From Pinus tabuliformis (lineage: Eukaryota > Streptophyta > Pinopsida > Pinales > Pinaceae): a stretch of DNA of 64,000 nucleotides. Of the stretch, positions 21,936 through 35,000 are shown piece by piece. Where the stretch lies: assembly GCA_031772625.1 (NCBI GenBank), contig CM062814.1, positions 360,131,750 through 360,195,749 on the forward strand, read 5' to 3'. Every line of letters starts with the position of its first letter. Positions within the stretch are counted from its first letter, which is position 1. Both the position numbers and the translations under genes were made by a program. Under the pieces are notes generated by a model, which did not search any database, was not told the origin of the DNA, and was given only the letters and a program-made list of their open reading frames with translations.

Positions 21936-22991
21936 TTACTTCTTGAGGTAGAGACCATTTCGGGGCTCCGCCAATTTATTCCCTTCAAAATCAACTAATT
22001 TATAAGCCCCTTTTCCTAAGACCCGTTTCACTATAAAGGGACCATAGCACATAGACTTGAATTTCCCTGGCCCCAAGGCGTCTTTATCTTGGTCATAGAC
22101 CAAGACAAGGTCGCCTTCAAAAAAGGATTGAGGATGGACAGCTCTATCGTACTGAGTTTTAATCCTTTTCTTATGAGGCTCATTGATTATGGTGGCATCT
22201 CGACACTGCTCATTGAGATGTTCCAAATGAAGGAGGCACTCTTCGAGACTAGAGGTCTCTGGAAGGAGCTCAACAACTAGCTTAAGGGATGGAATTTTGC
22301 ACTCAATAGGAAAAATATATTCTAGCCTATAAACTAACTAAAAAGGTGTAAAACCAATGGCAGTCTTTACAGAGGTTCGGTATGCCCAGAGAGCCGGATA
22401 CAACATAAGGTGCCAATTGGAGCGATTTTTGTCAATTCTCCTTTGCAGGATCATCTTGAGGGACTTATTCATGGCTTTAACTTGCCCATTGGCCTGAGGA
22501 TAATACAAAGATGAATGCTTCTGCCAGAAGCCCAATTTAAGAGCCAATTCAGACATCAGTTGATTCTGGAAGTGACTACCATGGTCATTGACAATCTTTC
22601 TTGGGATACCAAAATGAGAAATAATCTAATTGAAGAGGAACAATGCCATTGTTTCACTATTGTTTTTATAAGTGGGCATGGAATCAGGCCACTTCGTAAA
22701 GTAGTCTACGACCACTATAATGTACTTGTGATTCACTACTGAAGGCAGATTGCAAGTAGTAAAGTCAATAGCCCACTTTGTAAAAGGACTGATAGTGATA
22801 ATAGGGAAAAGAGGAGTTGGATATGTGTGCATATTTCGAGTATATACTTGACAAGGGTGGCAACGTTTGACCACTTCAATATAATCTTTGAAAAGAGAAG
22901 GCCAAAAGTAGCTGACATGCAAGATATTTTGGGTTGTTGCAAGCTCGGATAGATGACCAACACAAGCTCCACTGTGGCAATCATTAAGCAC
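21936..22991 (-). mobile_element. Integrase of the Tat/Ogre-like element
   Basis: From right to left: a zinc-binding N-terminus (CHSGACVGHLS ... CHPCQVY, 22990-22840), the catalytic core (KWAIDFTT near 22785, YIIVVVDYFTKWPDS near 22720), the SSLYYPQANGQVKAMNKSLK block near 22510-22450, and a C-terminal module. The module ends YGPFIVKRVLGKGAYKLVDF and EPRNGLYLKK at 22060-21940. The closing wording is characteristic of Tat-lineage integrases. Confidence 0.88.
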
Positions 22992-23335
22992 ATAATCTGA
23001 TTCATCTAAGGTTAAACAATGCCTAAGGATTGAATCAACCCCTCAACGATATAATGTATCAGCAATGATGAGATAGTTCTTAGCCAGGCGACGTAATTTT
23101 CAATGTTCATCCTTGGAGGAAGCAGGAGGGAACTTCAAAGTCTGGAGATAGATGATGATATTCCATACCAGGGGTCTTGTGAAGAGATGAGGAATATATG
23201 TTCTTTTGAGAAACTTTCCTCATAAACAATATCTTCTCCACAAGGCAGCTCAGAAATTAATTCCACAAAAACCAATGATTTCTTAGAATGGGATGATAAG
23301 AATTCGATATTGAATTCTTGTAAAATAAAAATCCA

Positions 23336-23638
23336 TCAATTGTATTTGCCCCCAATCACTTGCCTACTGAGGAAAAATTTGAAGCAATTGAACACCACTA
23401 AGACAAATGTTTTGCGTAGCAAAATATAATGGTGAAGCCGCTGGACAACATGGATAGCTACTGAGGCCAATTTCTCAACCAGAGAATAGCATAGTTCAGG
23501 GCCTACCAAGCCTCGACTCAAGTAGTAAATGACATGCTCTATGAGAGCATCATCTTCCTGAACCAGAACCATACCTACGGTTGATTCTGTGGCTGCAAGA
23601 TATACAAGGAAATATCTACCATAATCCGGTGGATTCAA
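23336..23638 (-). mobile_element. RNase H (Ty3/gypsy type) of the Tat/Ogre-like element
   Basis: The frame reads YLAATESTVGMVLVQED, then HVIYYLSRGLVGPELCYSLV and LHHYILLRKTFVL. This matches the RT-linked RNase H of the family (LYLAVSexAVSAVLVREE, VYYVSkxLxxAExRYxxxEK). It lies between RT and integrase. Confidence 0.83.
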
Positions 23639-24027
23639 AAGCGGGGAAGAGATTAACGCCTAATTCAAGGCATCAAAAGACCATTCCACAAAGTTGTCCC
23701 ATAAAAATGTAACTCCTTTCCTCAGCAAACACATAAATTGTTTAGTTATCTTAGAATAATTTGCTATAAACTATCTCAAGAATTTTGCCTTCCCCTAAAG
23801 ACTTTTAAGTTGTCGGATGGAAGACATGGGAGGCAGTTGAACTATTGCCTCTACCTTGAAGGGATCAACTTGAATCCCTTCAGTTGATACAATTAACCCT
23901 AACAATCGACCATATGTAACCATGAAAATGCACTTATTTGGATTCAACTAGATCTTGTAAAATGAACATCTCTCAAAAAATAACCGAAGGTGACTAGGAT
24001 GATATATTTTCTTTTGAGAACGAGTAG

Positions 24028-24766
24028 CTAAATCATCCAAGTATGCTTCGATGACATACTTGATGTTGTGGAAAGCGTAAGACATGTCCCGCTAGAATGT
24101 GGCTCCAACATTTTTAAGACCAACAGGCATCCTTTTGTATGAAAAGGTACTCCAGGGACATATGAAAGCTTTCTTATGCTAATCTTCTGCATGGATAGAT
24201 ATTTTATTATAACTATAGAATCCGTCCATGAAGGAGAAAATCTCATTACCCGCACATTCATCAACTATCTGATCAATAAACAGTGTGGGGTAATTATCTT
24301 TCGGACAAGCTTTGTTCAAATCCCTAAAGTCAATGCACAAGCAGATCATTCCTTGTTTTTTATCAACCAGGACTAGATTAGAAACCCAATCTGTTAGAGG
24401 AACGAGGTATATAAAACCCGCCTTGAGCAGCTTTTCTACTTTATCTTTAGTAGTTGCTGTTTTCCTAGGATTGACCAACTGAAGCTTCTGACAAATCAGC
24501 TTAGCATTTTCATTCGTCTTAATCTCATGTTGAATGATGGATGGATCAATACCATACATTTCTTCATACAACCAAGCAAATACATCTCGAAAATCTTTAA
24601 AGAGGTCGGTGTAAATTTGAATCTCTTCATGGAAACACTCGGCTCCGATGAAGACATTTTCTATCACATTAGGGTTCCCAGAGATGTTTATCGGTACGAT
24701 TTTTGAAATAACTGACATATTACCTTCAACACGGATGTGTGCTAGAGCCAAAGGGTTTGAAACCAT
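24028..24766 (-). mobile_element. Reverse transcriptase of the Tat/Ogre-like element
   Basis: The minus strand reads DVFAWLYEEMYGIDPSIIQH, KVEKLLKAGFIYLVPLTDWV, LCIDFRDLNKACPKDNYP and FIDQIVDECAGNEIFSFMDG. These are the classic blocks from the RT start to the palm of Tat/Athila-type elements. The rest of RT continues leftward to about 23700 in more decayed form. Confidence 0.9.
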
Positions 24767-25102
24767 ACAAACATTTGTAGTAAGAAGATAGGAGAACCTG
24801 GATTCGACTTCCTACATTGGGTGAAGAAAATATGAACGATGGTGTAAATCTTCCCAAGGTCAATCTACACATGTCATTACTTCTAAAATTGCATCCTCAG
24901 ATGGTAAAACTGTATCTAAGCAATCCATAGCAGAAGTTGAGTAAAGGGCCCAAGACGGGGCCACATCACCATCTAACTCTTCCTCTGAAAAAGGAGTAGG
25001 ATGGCTGTCTACAAATTTAATGATAGATTGATATCTAAGTTCTACTCCAGACATAGGGAATGCAATTCCACCAACTTGTCCTTCATCTAATGTGGTTGTA
25101 GG

Positions 25103-25795
25103 CTAAGGCAAGGTCCAAGGGTCTAGAAAATAATGAGTCTGCAAGAACTCTTCGCATGAAGACTCTTTGGAGGACGAAATGGCATTGATTCTAGCTATAG
25201 GAGTGGGAAGATCAAATGTACCCATCAATGAAGAATACATCCTGACTCCTAGATTCTCAATAGGTTTATGAGGGTTATCCACGAACGGAACAGTAGAATC
25301 CAAAGATGCATGAGGGTCGATTGGGGAATAATCTAATTGATCAACCTTAACAATTTTCCCCTCATGAGGAAAGAAAATGACTCGAAATAGAGTTGGAACT
25401 ACAACATCCATTTCGTAAATCCAATTTTGTCCTAAGAGGAGATTGTAATCTAGGTTGGCATCAACAATTTCTACTTCGATATTAACGACCTTTCCTCCAA
25501 CACATATAGGAAAGTTTGGGATAATCCTGTGTGGCCTATGAGAATGCTCGTCAAATGTCATGAAGAGAGTGGGTGAAGGAACAACTGAAGGCGAGCCAAT
25601 GGCTTTCAAACATGAAATTGACATTACAAACGTGGAAGTTCCGTCATCTATCACTGTTCGAAAAATGTTAATTTTCCGGTAAGTAGACTTTATCTGAAAA
25701 GCCACATGATGAGGAAGTCTCTTTTTCACATTGAGCATGTCAAAAGTGAGCACTAAAGAATTGTTTGGATCGACTGCCCCGATTGTTGAAAGCAA
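25103..25795 (-). mobile_element. Protease region of the Tat/Ogre-like element
   Basis: The frame has the retropepsin-like turn VIDDGTSTFVMSISCLKAIG (near 25660-25600). It then has VEIVDANLDYNLLLGQNWIY and a FPHEGKIVKVDQLDYSP tail. The pattern is that of Tat-lineage aspartic proteases between gag and RT. The same DYNLLLG and FPHEGKIV words recur in the non-autonomous element at 47994-48180. Confidence 0.83.
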
Positions 25796-26239
25796 AGCAC
25801 TTCATTGAGCAAGACACAACTAGAGTACCTCTAAAGCAGACATAGCACATGGACTTTGAGCCAGATCCTCGATAATGGGGTAGTTCTGGGCTGCCCTAGC
25901 ATTAGGGTTGATAGTCACGCGCTTGGCAAAACGTTTTGGTATCTAAGGTATAGATTCGATAGAGGGTCACTCAATATGAAGTGGATCCGTAGTTCCATGA
26001 ATAGATTTATCCTTAGATGTCTCTTCTTAACCATAACCCCATGAATGAGTAGCCACATTGACATTAGAACTCATCATGAAAATATTTGACGAATTGTCCC
26101 CCCTATTGGTTGCTCCCTGCAGAGGTGCTAGGATTTGAGTTCGCGCCAGCAAGTAGCTGCTTCCCTGGGGGAAAGGGTTAGTTAACACAGCTTGAGAGCT
26201 ATAAGACCTTTGCTGCACTAATAAGCACTGAGCATATCA

Positions 26240-28273
26240 AATTTTGGGGTAGAGATGAGTCAAATGGTCTCCATTGCATAACTTGCATGGAAATTTAACT
26301 TTCTTCTTAGACTCTTTTCCACCCTCACCAGCACCATTTCCAGGTTTGTTCGCATTACCCTTCCCATCCTGATTCTTAGTTTTAGCTCATCCCTTCTTCT
26401 TCCCATCGGAATTTTGATTTCCTTTGGGGTTATAACCCTGAACAAAATTTCTAGAAGAAGGTTGGGAAGGTGAAGTAGTAGACAGTGCAGCCTGATTGGA
26501 AGAAGCAGTTTGTAGAGACAACTGATGCAATTGGCTCAGAAGGTTCACTGCATTTGCATCAATCAATCCAACAGTACCATTAGCATGTGGGCTTGGCTTT
26601 GGTTTGGCTATATCAACCGTGGCTCTAGGAGCATTAGGCAAGATTTTCTGAAGAGCCCTAGACTAAGAATATATCAGTTCTAATTGTTGGGCATGAACGA
26701 TAGCTTTCTCTTTCGAATAAACATCGGACATAGAAACATCCTTGGATATCTTGGGTTGTAATGATTTTAAAAACCATTCAAGATAGAATTCTGGTGGAAT
26801 TTCGGCTTTAATGAACCTCTTTCTCTATCTCCATTCCTGGATATGATCCAAAATGTGAGCAACAATGTCCTGATGAAAATTGGCTAGAAGTTTAGTTCTG
26901 GCTTCGTAGCGGACAGGAAACTGAAAATGGTTTAGGAAAATGTTAGCCATTTCGGTAAAAGATGTAAATGTGCCCCTTGGCAACTATATATACCACTTAG
27001 CCACATTCCCAGTTAAGGTGCACTGAAATAGTCTCAACCTAATTGAATCATCGATTAGGGAGTTAGATGAGCACCATAAATGGAACGTGGTTACATGATC
27101 GCTCGGGTCTTCACCACTCTTCCCTTCGAATTTTGGAATATCTGATGGAAGTTTGGCTGGGACCAGAGGCCAAGACAGATTGTATCTGATTGGATCATTC
27201 GTCATCTTAGTCAAGTTTGGCAGATTAAGCGTGGCTAGAAAAGGATGTCGTGGAAGACCTTGGGGACTCCACCCAGATTGGGTGGGGTTCCCAAGAGTCT
27301 AAAGATAATGACCCAGATTTTGAAAGGCACTAGGTTACTCGAAGTAACTAGTAGAACCTACTGAACCAAAAGGTCACCCTTGTGGTCTAGCAAAACTCAG
27401 ATTTTGACAAACTCCAGCCGAAAAACCTCCGTAATTGGCAAAGTTTCCCCCTAACAAATCATTGTAAGGAGCTGACAGCCCTTGGTAAGGGTTCCAAGCA
27501 TTAGCTAAGGGTGGAAATCATTGAAATGAATTCACTGAAGAATACAACACATTCCCTTGCTGGCCAAGAAACTAATTCCTAGTTCCTATCCCATTAACCG
27601 CAGGGTTTGTGCAACTCTAGAAGGGATTACTACCTTGACCAGTGAAAGGAAAAGGCATAGACCCCACTGTCAGATTGGAATGTGGCATATGACCACTTCC
27701 AAATGCGAAACCCTGAAAAGAGGTTGATCCACTCATCATGGAGGCAGTTAATGGTACACTTAATGGAACTGAAGGAATACCTTAAGAGGGCATTCCAAAA
27801 GGGAAGAATCCAAAACTAGATGCATTGGATTCAGAACTTCCACACATTGATGGAATGGAAGTAGACCCAAACAAGGATGTGCTAGTAGTGGACCCAAATA
27901 AGGATGTAGAGGGGATGGAAATAGTTCCTCCCCCATGGAATGGCATGGGAGTCTCCATACTCGCAGCACTCATGCTGGATGCCATGCTTCCAGCCGTGGT
28001 CATTGAAGGGATAGATGTGTGTGGACCCAGGCTTGAAGGCCTGTGAGTTGGAGTTCCAACGTATAACAATACGTCTAGATGATCAGGAGGTAGAGGAGAA
28101 TTCGGAGCCGCAACCAACTCTGAAAGCTCTTCCACTTCAATAGTATCTTTTGACTGGAAGAGAACTTGAGAAAGAACTGGTGTGTTCCTCTCTAGCTCTG
28201 TAGTAGTACTAGGTCTATCGTGGGAACTAATGCCCCCAAGCGGAGGATAAATATTCAATGCACCTGCTACCAC
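26240..28273 (-). mobile_element. gag region of the Tat/Ogre-like element
   Basis: From right to left: a Ser/Thr/Pro-rich N-terminal part at 28273-27782 with short internal repeats (TSLFGST), a capsid part at 27214-26984 (FEGKSGEDPSDHVTTFHLWC and LFQCTLTGNVAKWY, the Ty3/gypsy capsid signature), and a basic part leading to one zinc knuckle near 26310-26250 (PCKLCNGDHLTHLYP-like). Plus-strand ORFs overlapping it are shadows. Confidence 0.8.
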
Positions 28274-30460
28274 TGGTTGAAAACCATTGGCAGTATCACT
28301 CCTACACGTTATAGGAGAAGGCTCTAGACTTGCGGTGAAAGCCCACGAAGTCTACGAGATTTCCGAGGTGGTCGATCAACCATTTTGATTTATTTTTATC
28401 TACTTAAAGACTCAAAAAAAAAAATCAAAATCTAGGTTGACTAGGAGCACAAAATACACACTAAAATTGTCCCTAAAGAATTCAATAGTCAAACAACTTC
28501 CAAGTATTTCCGCTCCAGGTGATTAGAATAGGACACCAAAATATAAGAAAGCGAATAATAATGGCCTTCTGAAGATAGACTGGGGTAATTACGCCCCAAG
28601 TCTACTAGAGAAGGTATTAGAGGTAGTTACGCTGACCTCCAGACAACAGCCTTTGCTGGTGCAAGCCCCCAAGCTTTGCAAGGGTGCCCTCCATAAGTAT
28701 CCTTGAATGTGATAAAACGTCAACCTTAGGTGTCACAAGATTCCCCTCCGCAGCTACCTTTGTAGACCCTATGATAGGAAACTAAAGATACCAACTCGTA
28801 TGAGAAGCTGGGTGGAACAGTTGTGAGGTAAGATCTGACAAGTAAGAGAGGGGGTATCTCTTGTCCTTATCTTCACAAACCCTCATGCTTAACTCCCAGT
28901 CACAGAGCTTTCCCAGTTTCCACAAAACTATTGGATTTCACTATTTATTCAAACTTCTATGTTTTACAATTTAGAATGGCCTTGGAGAGATTGCTCTCCT
29001 CTCACCTAATCCAAGGCCCTAAATAAACCTAAAACATGTTGGTGTATCTGATTGACAATATAAAAAGTTCTAGTTTATTTTACTAAGCACTTGATTTTAA
29101 GTGGTTGTTATGTTAAGTGAAGGGACAATATGGAAATGGAACCGATGGTGTTTTCTATGACGCAAAAGAAATTAATGAAAAACTAACTTATATGTAGTGC
29201 ACTTGTTTGTTCTTCGATGAAAAGAAACTTCTACTTGGGTTCTAAGAAACTTCTATAAAGAAATTTTTTTTTCCTTTTCTTTTCTTATAACATACTTCAC
29301 ACTCACAAAAACTAAAAACTATTGATGCTTTAATAATGAAAAACTACCCTAATGCAAGGTGTATATGATGATGCAAAATTCTAGATTACTCTAAAAAGAG
29401 ATGTAAGCAATTGCTTAAAACTTTTTTAATAAGCCAACTTAAACATTTGAAGAGAATGCAAGTTTCAAATACAAATTTTCCTCCAAATAAGCAAGGAAAA
29501 CCTCGAAAAATCACAATTCACTTTCACAAAACCAAAGAAACCAAAATCAAATTCTGCAAAAGAAAGCAAAAACAATGTTTTTGAAGAACTTTTCTTTTTC
29601 AAGAAGTAATTAAAACAACTTTTCAAAAGCACTCAAAGTGCCACCAAAGACTCAAAGACCAAAAACAAAACACAAGGAAACTTTGTAAGTTATCAATTCA
29701 TCACGAGTGAAAACTTGAACAAAAAAGGTGTTTAAACTTGCACTAAACAATCCAAAAGCAGCAAAAAGAGCTTTGAGAAACTGATGAAGAAGTCAAGAAA
29801 GACAAACTTTCAAGTTCATCAACATGAAGCTTTCGAAAAGAAAGAAACAGTGTATGGCAACAAAAATGAGTGGAAGAAAAGAAAGTTTACCAATAATGAA
29901 GTTTGACACAAAGATTGAAAACAATCTTCTGTTCCAGAAAACAAGAACAATCAAGAACCTCTATAAGAAGCCTTGTGTGTTCAAACACAAATCATAAAAC
30001 TCACTCTAATGCAAACCGAGGCCAAAACTTTTCAAGGCAGCAGAGAATTCAAAATAGTAAGCTCATTGAATAATTAAAATTTGGAGATAGAAATTGACCA
30101 CTCAAACTACACAGACCAAGAAACAAATCTTTCTGGGTAGAAATATTTGAAAAAGCATGCAAAAAAATGTATACGTGACTGTGTCCCTACACAGGTGTGT
30201 GTAGACGTGCTCCTGCCAAAATAAACTCACATATACGCAGTTTCAGTTCACAGAAACAAGCACGTGTACACCTATGTAAATAGACAAAGATTCATATACG
30301 AAGTTTTACAAGAAAAATAATAAAAAATGAGGCCTGATGAAAAAGATCAGACTTGAAGTCTGAGTTCCTATAGGAGTAGGCAATACTGTCACAGCAATAA
30401 AACTAAGAACCAAGCCCTGATTGACATTGAATAACCCAAACTAGGAATAACAAGATTGTT
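28274..30460 (-). other. 5' leader of the Tat/Ogre-like element
   Basis: A 2.2 kb interval lies between the primer site and gag. The part at 29200-30300 is A-rich on the plus strand and has no long ORF on either strand. Some Ogre elements have an extra ORF here; none is recognisable in this copy. Confidence 0.55.
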
Positions 30461-30461
30461 A

Positions 30462-30480
30462 TCGCCAGTGGAGTCGCCAA
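30462..30480 (-). promoter_or_regulatory. Primer-binding site of the Tat/Ogre-like element
   Basis: On the minus strand TGGCGACTCCACTGGCGA lies a few bases after the 5' LTR end. It resembles the tRNA-Arg-type primer sites described for Ogre/Tat elements. A near-identical site occurs in the element at 44060-51613. Confidence 0.75.
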
Positions 30481-30483
30481 TTC

Positions 30484-31444
30484 TGTTAAGGGAATAAGTC
30501 TCCTACGGCTTTGGGTCAAAACCCTATGAGAGCAAGAGTAATCTACAGCAAGAAACACGCATACAACTCAGACAACATTCTTAAACAAGCTAACTATGTG
30601 AGGATGAACATACCTGGATGTCCTTCGTCTGGCTAGTTCCATCTAGGGTACAAACCCTCTACAACTCCTAATGATCTTCAAACTTGCAAATCAACCAATT
30701 CGAATACACATAGTAGCATATAGATAAAGCATTTTAGTGAAATCATCTTTATATCATATAAGTAGATGGTTAGTTATACATTGAAATAGCCATTCATATA
30801 TAAACCATAACACTAACATCTGATGCATAAACAAAGTTGATCTGGGGAACAAGACAATGTTTCTTTCTATTGTAGAAAACTATAGTAAACATGGAAAGAT
30901 TTCACCTCAGTCTTCCTCTTCCTGCTCCAAGAGGAACCATCCTCCAAGTTCGTCCAGTCCTAGTCTTCAATAGCCTCCTTCCATAACCAATACCATGATA
31001 TCTCCAACAAGTGAAAGAGTATGAACACTCAAGGAAACAAGGGTTTCCTGAACTCAAGGGGAGTGCTTGGTATAGTAATTCTATCATTTCTCTCCTACTT
31101 AAGGCCTTCCCATTGAAGTCTTTTTATACTTCTCCCTGATTAGGTTTTTAGTTGGGAAACAGTTGGGAATAGTTGGGTCGTGGGAACTAATAGGTAATCA
31201 GCTAGTAAAACCCATGATCTCCACCCATAATTAAGGAAATTTATTTTTTTTAACCGTTTTAACACATATATGTGGGTTGGGTATCGACTAACCCATGTAT
31301 ACACGCTTTTAACACAGGGAAAAGTAGAGTATAGGGAGTAAAACATTGTTTCTAAAATATTTGGATCAAGTCGGGAAGGAGGGGTTGCCCTAGGCCATAA
31401 ACCAAGCATCACAAATACCAAGGGTGATATTTGGAGCTATAACG
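30484..31444 (-). repeat. 5' LTR of the Tat/Ogre-like element
   Basis: 961 bp, paired with 16129-17127. A minus-strand TATA-like box lies near 31120-31128. Its outer edge abuts the target duplication CTAGG at 31445-31449. Confidence 0.9.
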
Positions 31445-31791
31445 CTAGGGCTGTAAAGATGCAATAATTTTGTTGCCAAGCCCAGGGTATCCACTTTATC
31501 AAGCATTTTTGGAATACAATGGCACTGAAGTCAGGAAATATAATTTTAATTACATAATGGAATTGGGAAGTTAATTTATAACACCTTGAAATAATAGCTA
31601 ACAATAACACAATAGTAATGGTTGTTTTCAATCCCTATAATCCTTGGGGTGTTGTTTTCATCGTTGAGAATTTAGACAAGGTTGTAGAGATGGCAAACAA
31701 GTTAGGCTTGTCAGTAATTTCTGAGGAAGTATATTCATTTAAACTCTACCTAGTGGCTGGTACCTTCACCCAATGCAACTTTGAAACATAA
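31445..31791 (+). pseudogene. TAT-like aminotransferase exon, right part
   Basis: Directly after the target duplication the plus strand reads DAIILLPSPGYPLYQAFLEY and then GTEVRKYNF. This matches the tyrosine aminotransferase stretch ANILLPRPGYPLYEA...G(L/M)EVRHFDL. After a decayed link (frame change, stops) it reads VVFNPYNPWGVVFIVENLDK and VVEMANKLGLSVISEEVYS, matching VIINPGNPCGNVYSYQHLxK and xAExARKLGIxVIADEVYG. With one target-duplication copy removed, the frame is in register with the exon left of the element: V-x-x-x-x-x-A-x-I-L-L-P against VLARPGANILLP. The catalytic Asp region is changed (SEEVY for ADEVY). This is a clear host pseudogene fragment. Confidence 0.82.
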
Positions 31792-31949
31792 ATTATGGTT
31801 TTCCTTTGCAAATATCACGTCCAACACCAAAAATTCCAATAATTTATGGGAAATTTATGATTCATAAATTTCATAGTAGATGATGATATTTCTTGGCAAT
31901 AGAGGTGTTTCCTTTATAATGAACTATTTATTTTATTCTTGTTTTTTCA

Positions 31950-32065
31950 CATGCTTGGTGACACATGTTATAGTTCCAAGTAGTGTGAGTTCAATTATTT
32001 TAGTGTTCATATTGTTTAGATATGGCCCTTGGGCCTCTACTCCTTGGAAATTAGAAGTGTTATCA
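31950..32065 (+). pseudogene. Possible next exon of the TAT-like gene
   Basis: The plus strand reads SSIILVFILF and then GPWASTPWKLEV. This could be a decayed form of the next family block, GSIVPVLTLGSISKRWxVPGWRLGW, which carries the PLP lysine. The lysine itself is not visible. The interval 31792-31949 would then be an intron. The match is weak and I could not follow the gene further. Confidence 0.3.
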
Positions 32066-35000
32066 TCTTCATTTTGAGGACATGTTTGTTCAATTGATAT
32101 TCTTTACTGTATATTACAAATGTTGTATTATATTATGGATAAGTATAGGCCCTACTCATCTTTTGAAAGGTAAATGAAATGGTGCCATTGGTTGCCATGT
32201 GAAAAATTTTGGTGCCTGAAGAACACTTTGATGACTTATAAATGATATCCATGTAAGAAGAATTTTCAGTTTATGAATATTAGGTATACAAGAGTTGTTA
32301 AAAGGTTTGAAACATATCTTCCAAATTTTCTTACATGTGTTTCTTAGCTTCAACCTATTGTCTTTGTTTATGTATTTCTTCACTTCTCAATTTCCACAAT
32401 AGCCACTATCCTTCTTTTTTATGTAGTGTTATTGTCTGGCAATTAGTTTTGCATTTTCTATCCAAAGTTTATGAGAAGTGTCATTCGAGTGTTCCTCAAG
32501 GGCTGATTATAAGCTTGATCTCTTGATATATCAAATCCATGCTCTTTTTAATGGATTTGTAATGATCTACTGGTTCCCTAACATTGAATCTTCTGCACAA
32601 ACTACCAGCCCTTCTTGAATGATATTTGTAGCCTACTATAATATGCATCATGTCTTACCATTTTACTAAACACTTTTCAACACATTTGGAACAATTCTAA
32701 ATAAAGTAAGCTATTAATACTAAATTAAATATAGAATAGTAGAATTTTAAAAATGGTTCAAGTTCAATTCTTTTGATTGTGTAGCTTTGTATTTGAACAA
32801 TCCCTGGTATAAAACATTGAATCATAATTTCCAATATAGAAACAAAAATTCTTTCTTCATGAGCAGCAACACTAGAGCCAAAAATCTTCACCTTTTATAG
32901 CTAAATGTTCCCCAATCCTCATGCTAAATATTTCATTATTGTACTTGCAACTAGAGTTTTGACTATTCTATCCCACGGTTGATCATGAAAACTAACTCAA
33001 AAATAGAAATTTATTAGAAATTTATGATTATTCATACATATGTGCCTACCTTACAAATACAATGATTTGTACATATGAAAAGATGATAGAAAATAAGTCT
33101 TATGGATGACTGAGGTTTAGTTGAAGTATCCCTATCTGCCTCCATGGATTGCAACTTGCTAGTTTCTAAGAGAAGACTCTCCTTAGATAGGCTATTGGCA
33201 TTCTCTTTCATCTCTAGGAAGATATGAACCAATGAACCTTGTGAAAATAGATGTGATATCCTTCAGGTGGTATGTAGTTTCCAACAAGTCAATATGTTAC
33301 ATCTTAGGAATGTTGCAACCATTTCACTACCAAGGAAGAATCTCTAAACACCTGAAGTTCTCTTATCCCTCAATCAAACATTTTTCTTATTGAAGATTTT
33401 AATGGAAACAAATCTGCAAGATTGTTAGTCCCCCTTCTTGAGTTCCCTTTGAAAAATGATATGGTCGATCACATTTTGGTTGATCTTGTCAATTTAGAAG
33501 TCATTATGAAATCTAAAGGGCTAGAAAACTTCTTCAATTTTCATTTTATATTTCTACTACAGAGTTGCAACCTAGACCCTCATTATGATGGATGACAAGA
33601 AGGGAATATTTGTTTTTATCATTTGTCCCTTGTTCCTCATGCGAACCATTAAAAGTTTCTATTTCTTCATTAATAGTTTTGTTAGTTCATGCTTAATAAT
33701 TTTTGGATTGGTCTAGTGTCTTTTGAGCCTATTGGTCTACTTAAGCTTTTCTGTTGTTCCTATACACATTCTCTAGTATTCTATGGGATTCATATGTTTT
33801 AGTTTCATTTTATTGGTTTGTATTTCTTTAGGTTTATTTGTTTCATCTGGTTTCCACTCAAGATATTTTAACTCCTATTAAGTAGGGGAACATGACAAAT
33901 GATAAAAATGTTTACATGCACAACTCATACTCAAGTGGGCTCACATGTGACTTAAGAGATTGACCTACCATTCAGTGATGAGAGTCAAAACTCTTCACAC
34001 ATGCTAACATAGATAATACCATGACCATGTGACATTTTATGATTTTATTATTTCCACTCAAACACTAGTATATTGCTTCGTAGATAGAGACAAAGTAAAG
34101 ATGTGTGACAAATAATTGAGACAATATGTTACCTTCCTTTTGAGATGAGACAATATGGTATTTGGTATATACAAGTCATTATATAATTAGGGTTGTTTGA
34201 ACATCATTGTTTCTCGTGGAAGGATCCTTCAAGGAAATGATATTTGATTCACAAGGATCATTATTAATAATTTGTCTTCCCCATTTTGCATTTTGTGGCT
34301 TCTAAACCACCATGTTCGAAACATTTTTAAAAATGGTATATCTTAATTAGGAATTAAGAATATACTTATATACCATATTGTAGGGACAATCAAACTGGTT
34401 CATCTTCAAAGGTGGTGCTTTTCCTCGGGACAAGTATTGATCTATGATAATATGTTTCATAATTATCTCCTTGTTAATGTCTCAGATATTTTCTACAATC
34501 CCACATGCAAGGAAGGTTGGGTGGGTTTCATAGATATATGTACAAATATGTCTTTGCCAATTTATCCTTAATAATCTTTCTGTTTGTAAGGTTGTTTTTT
34601 ATCATTGGGTTGCTCTGCATGCCTTATGAGTGCATATCAGTCATGTCACTGTATTACTCTAATATGGACCCTTGGAAATTATGTTCAAATCAATTTTTGA
34701 ATTTCACAAGGAACAACCAAGGCCATCACAGGATGAAACACAACGAACAAAAGAAGGTATTGTAGTTAGTTGGTAAGTATGGTAATCATATTACCAATTG
34801 AATTAAATTGCATATATTTTAACATTAATAATTAAAGCTCACTTGGGGTCAACAACATCCTAGGAGCATCATGGGGAAATGAGGCAACACAAGGGGAATG
34901 ATTTTTTTGTTGTTTTTCCTTTCCTTAAAAAGTTTCTTATCCTTGCTTGGGCATGAATTTGATCACCTCACGTGGGAGTGAAAAAGCATTCTAACAAGAT

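Larger units (their letters stand above)
16129..31444 (-). mobile_element. Large Tat/Ogre-like Ty3/gypsy element, complete in outline but broken
   Basis: This is a 15.3 kb element read leftward, bounded by LTRs of 999 and 961 bp and a perfect 5-bp target duplication CTAGG (16124-16128 and 31445-31449). Order on the minus strand is 5' LTR, primer site, 2 kb leader, gag, protease, RT, RNase H, integrase, second RNase H, antisense extra ORF, long 3' non-coding region, polypurine tract, 3' LTR. Large size, an extra plant-type RNase H, an extra antisense ORF and repeats in the 3' region are hallmarks of the plant Tat/Ogre lineage. LTRs differ at roughly one site in nine by eye. All frames carry breaks. 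Confidence 0.9.

Noticed and set aside
27825-28046. A 73-residue plus-strand ORF
   Set aside because: It is antisense to the repeat-containing N-terminal part of gag in the Tat-like element.
31437-31631. A 64-residue minus-strand ORF
   Set aside because: It is antisense to the aminotransferase exon fragment, which has clear family motifs on the plus strand.
32160-32220. A possible further aminotransferase exon (VPLVAM near KRWxVPGWRLGW)
   Set aside because: The resemblance needs several shifts over few residues and is no better than chance. 31950-32065 is the better, though still weak, candidate.
33320-33340. TTTCACTACCAAGG as the left CACTA terminus
   Set aside because: The match to CACTACAAAAA breaks after six bases and no mirrored subterminal repeats follow.
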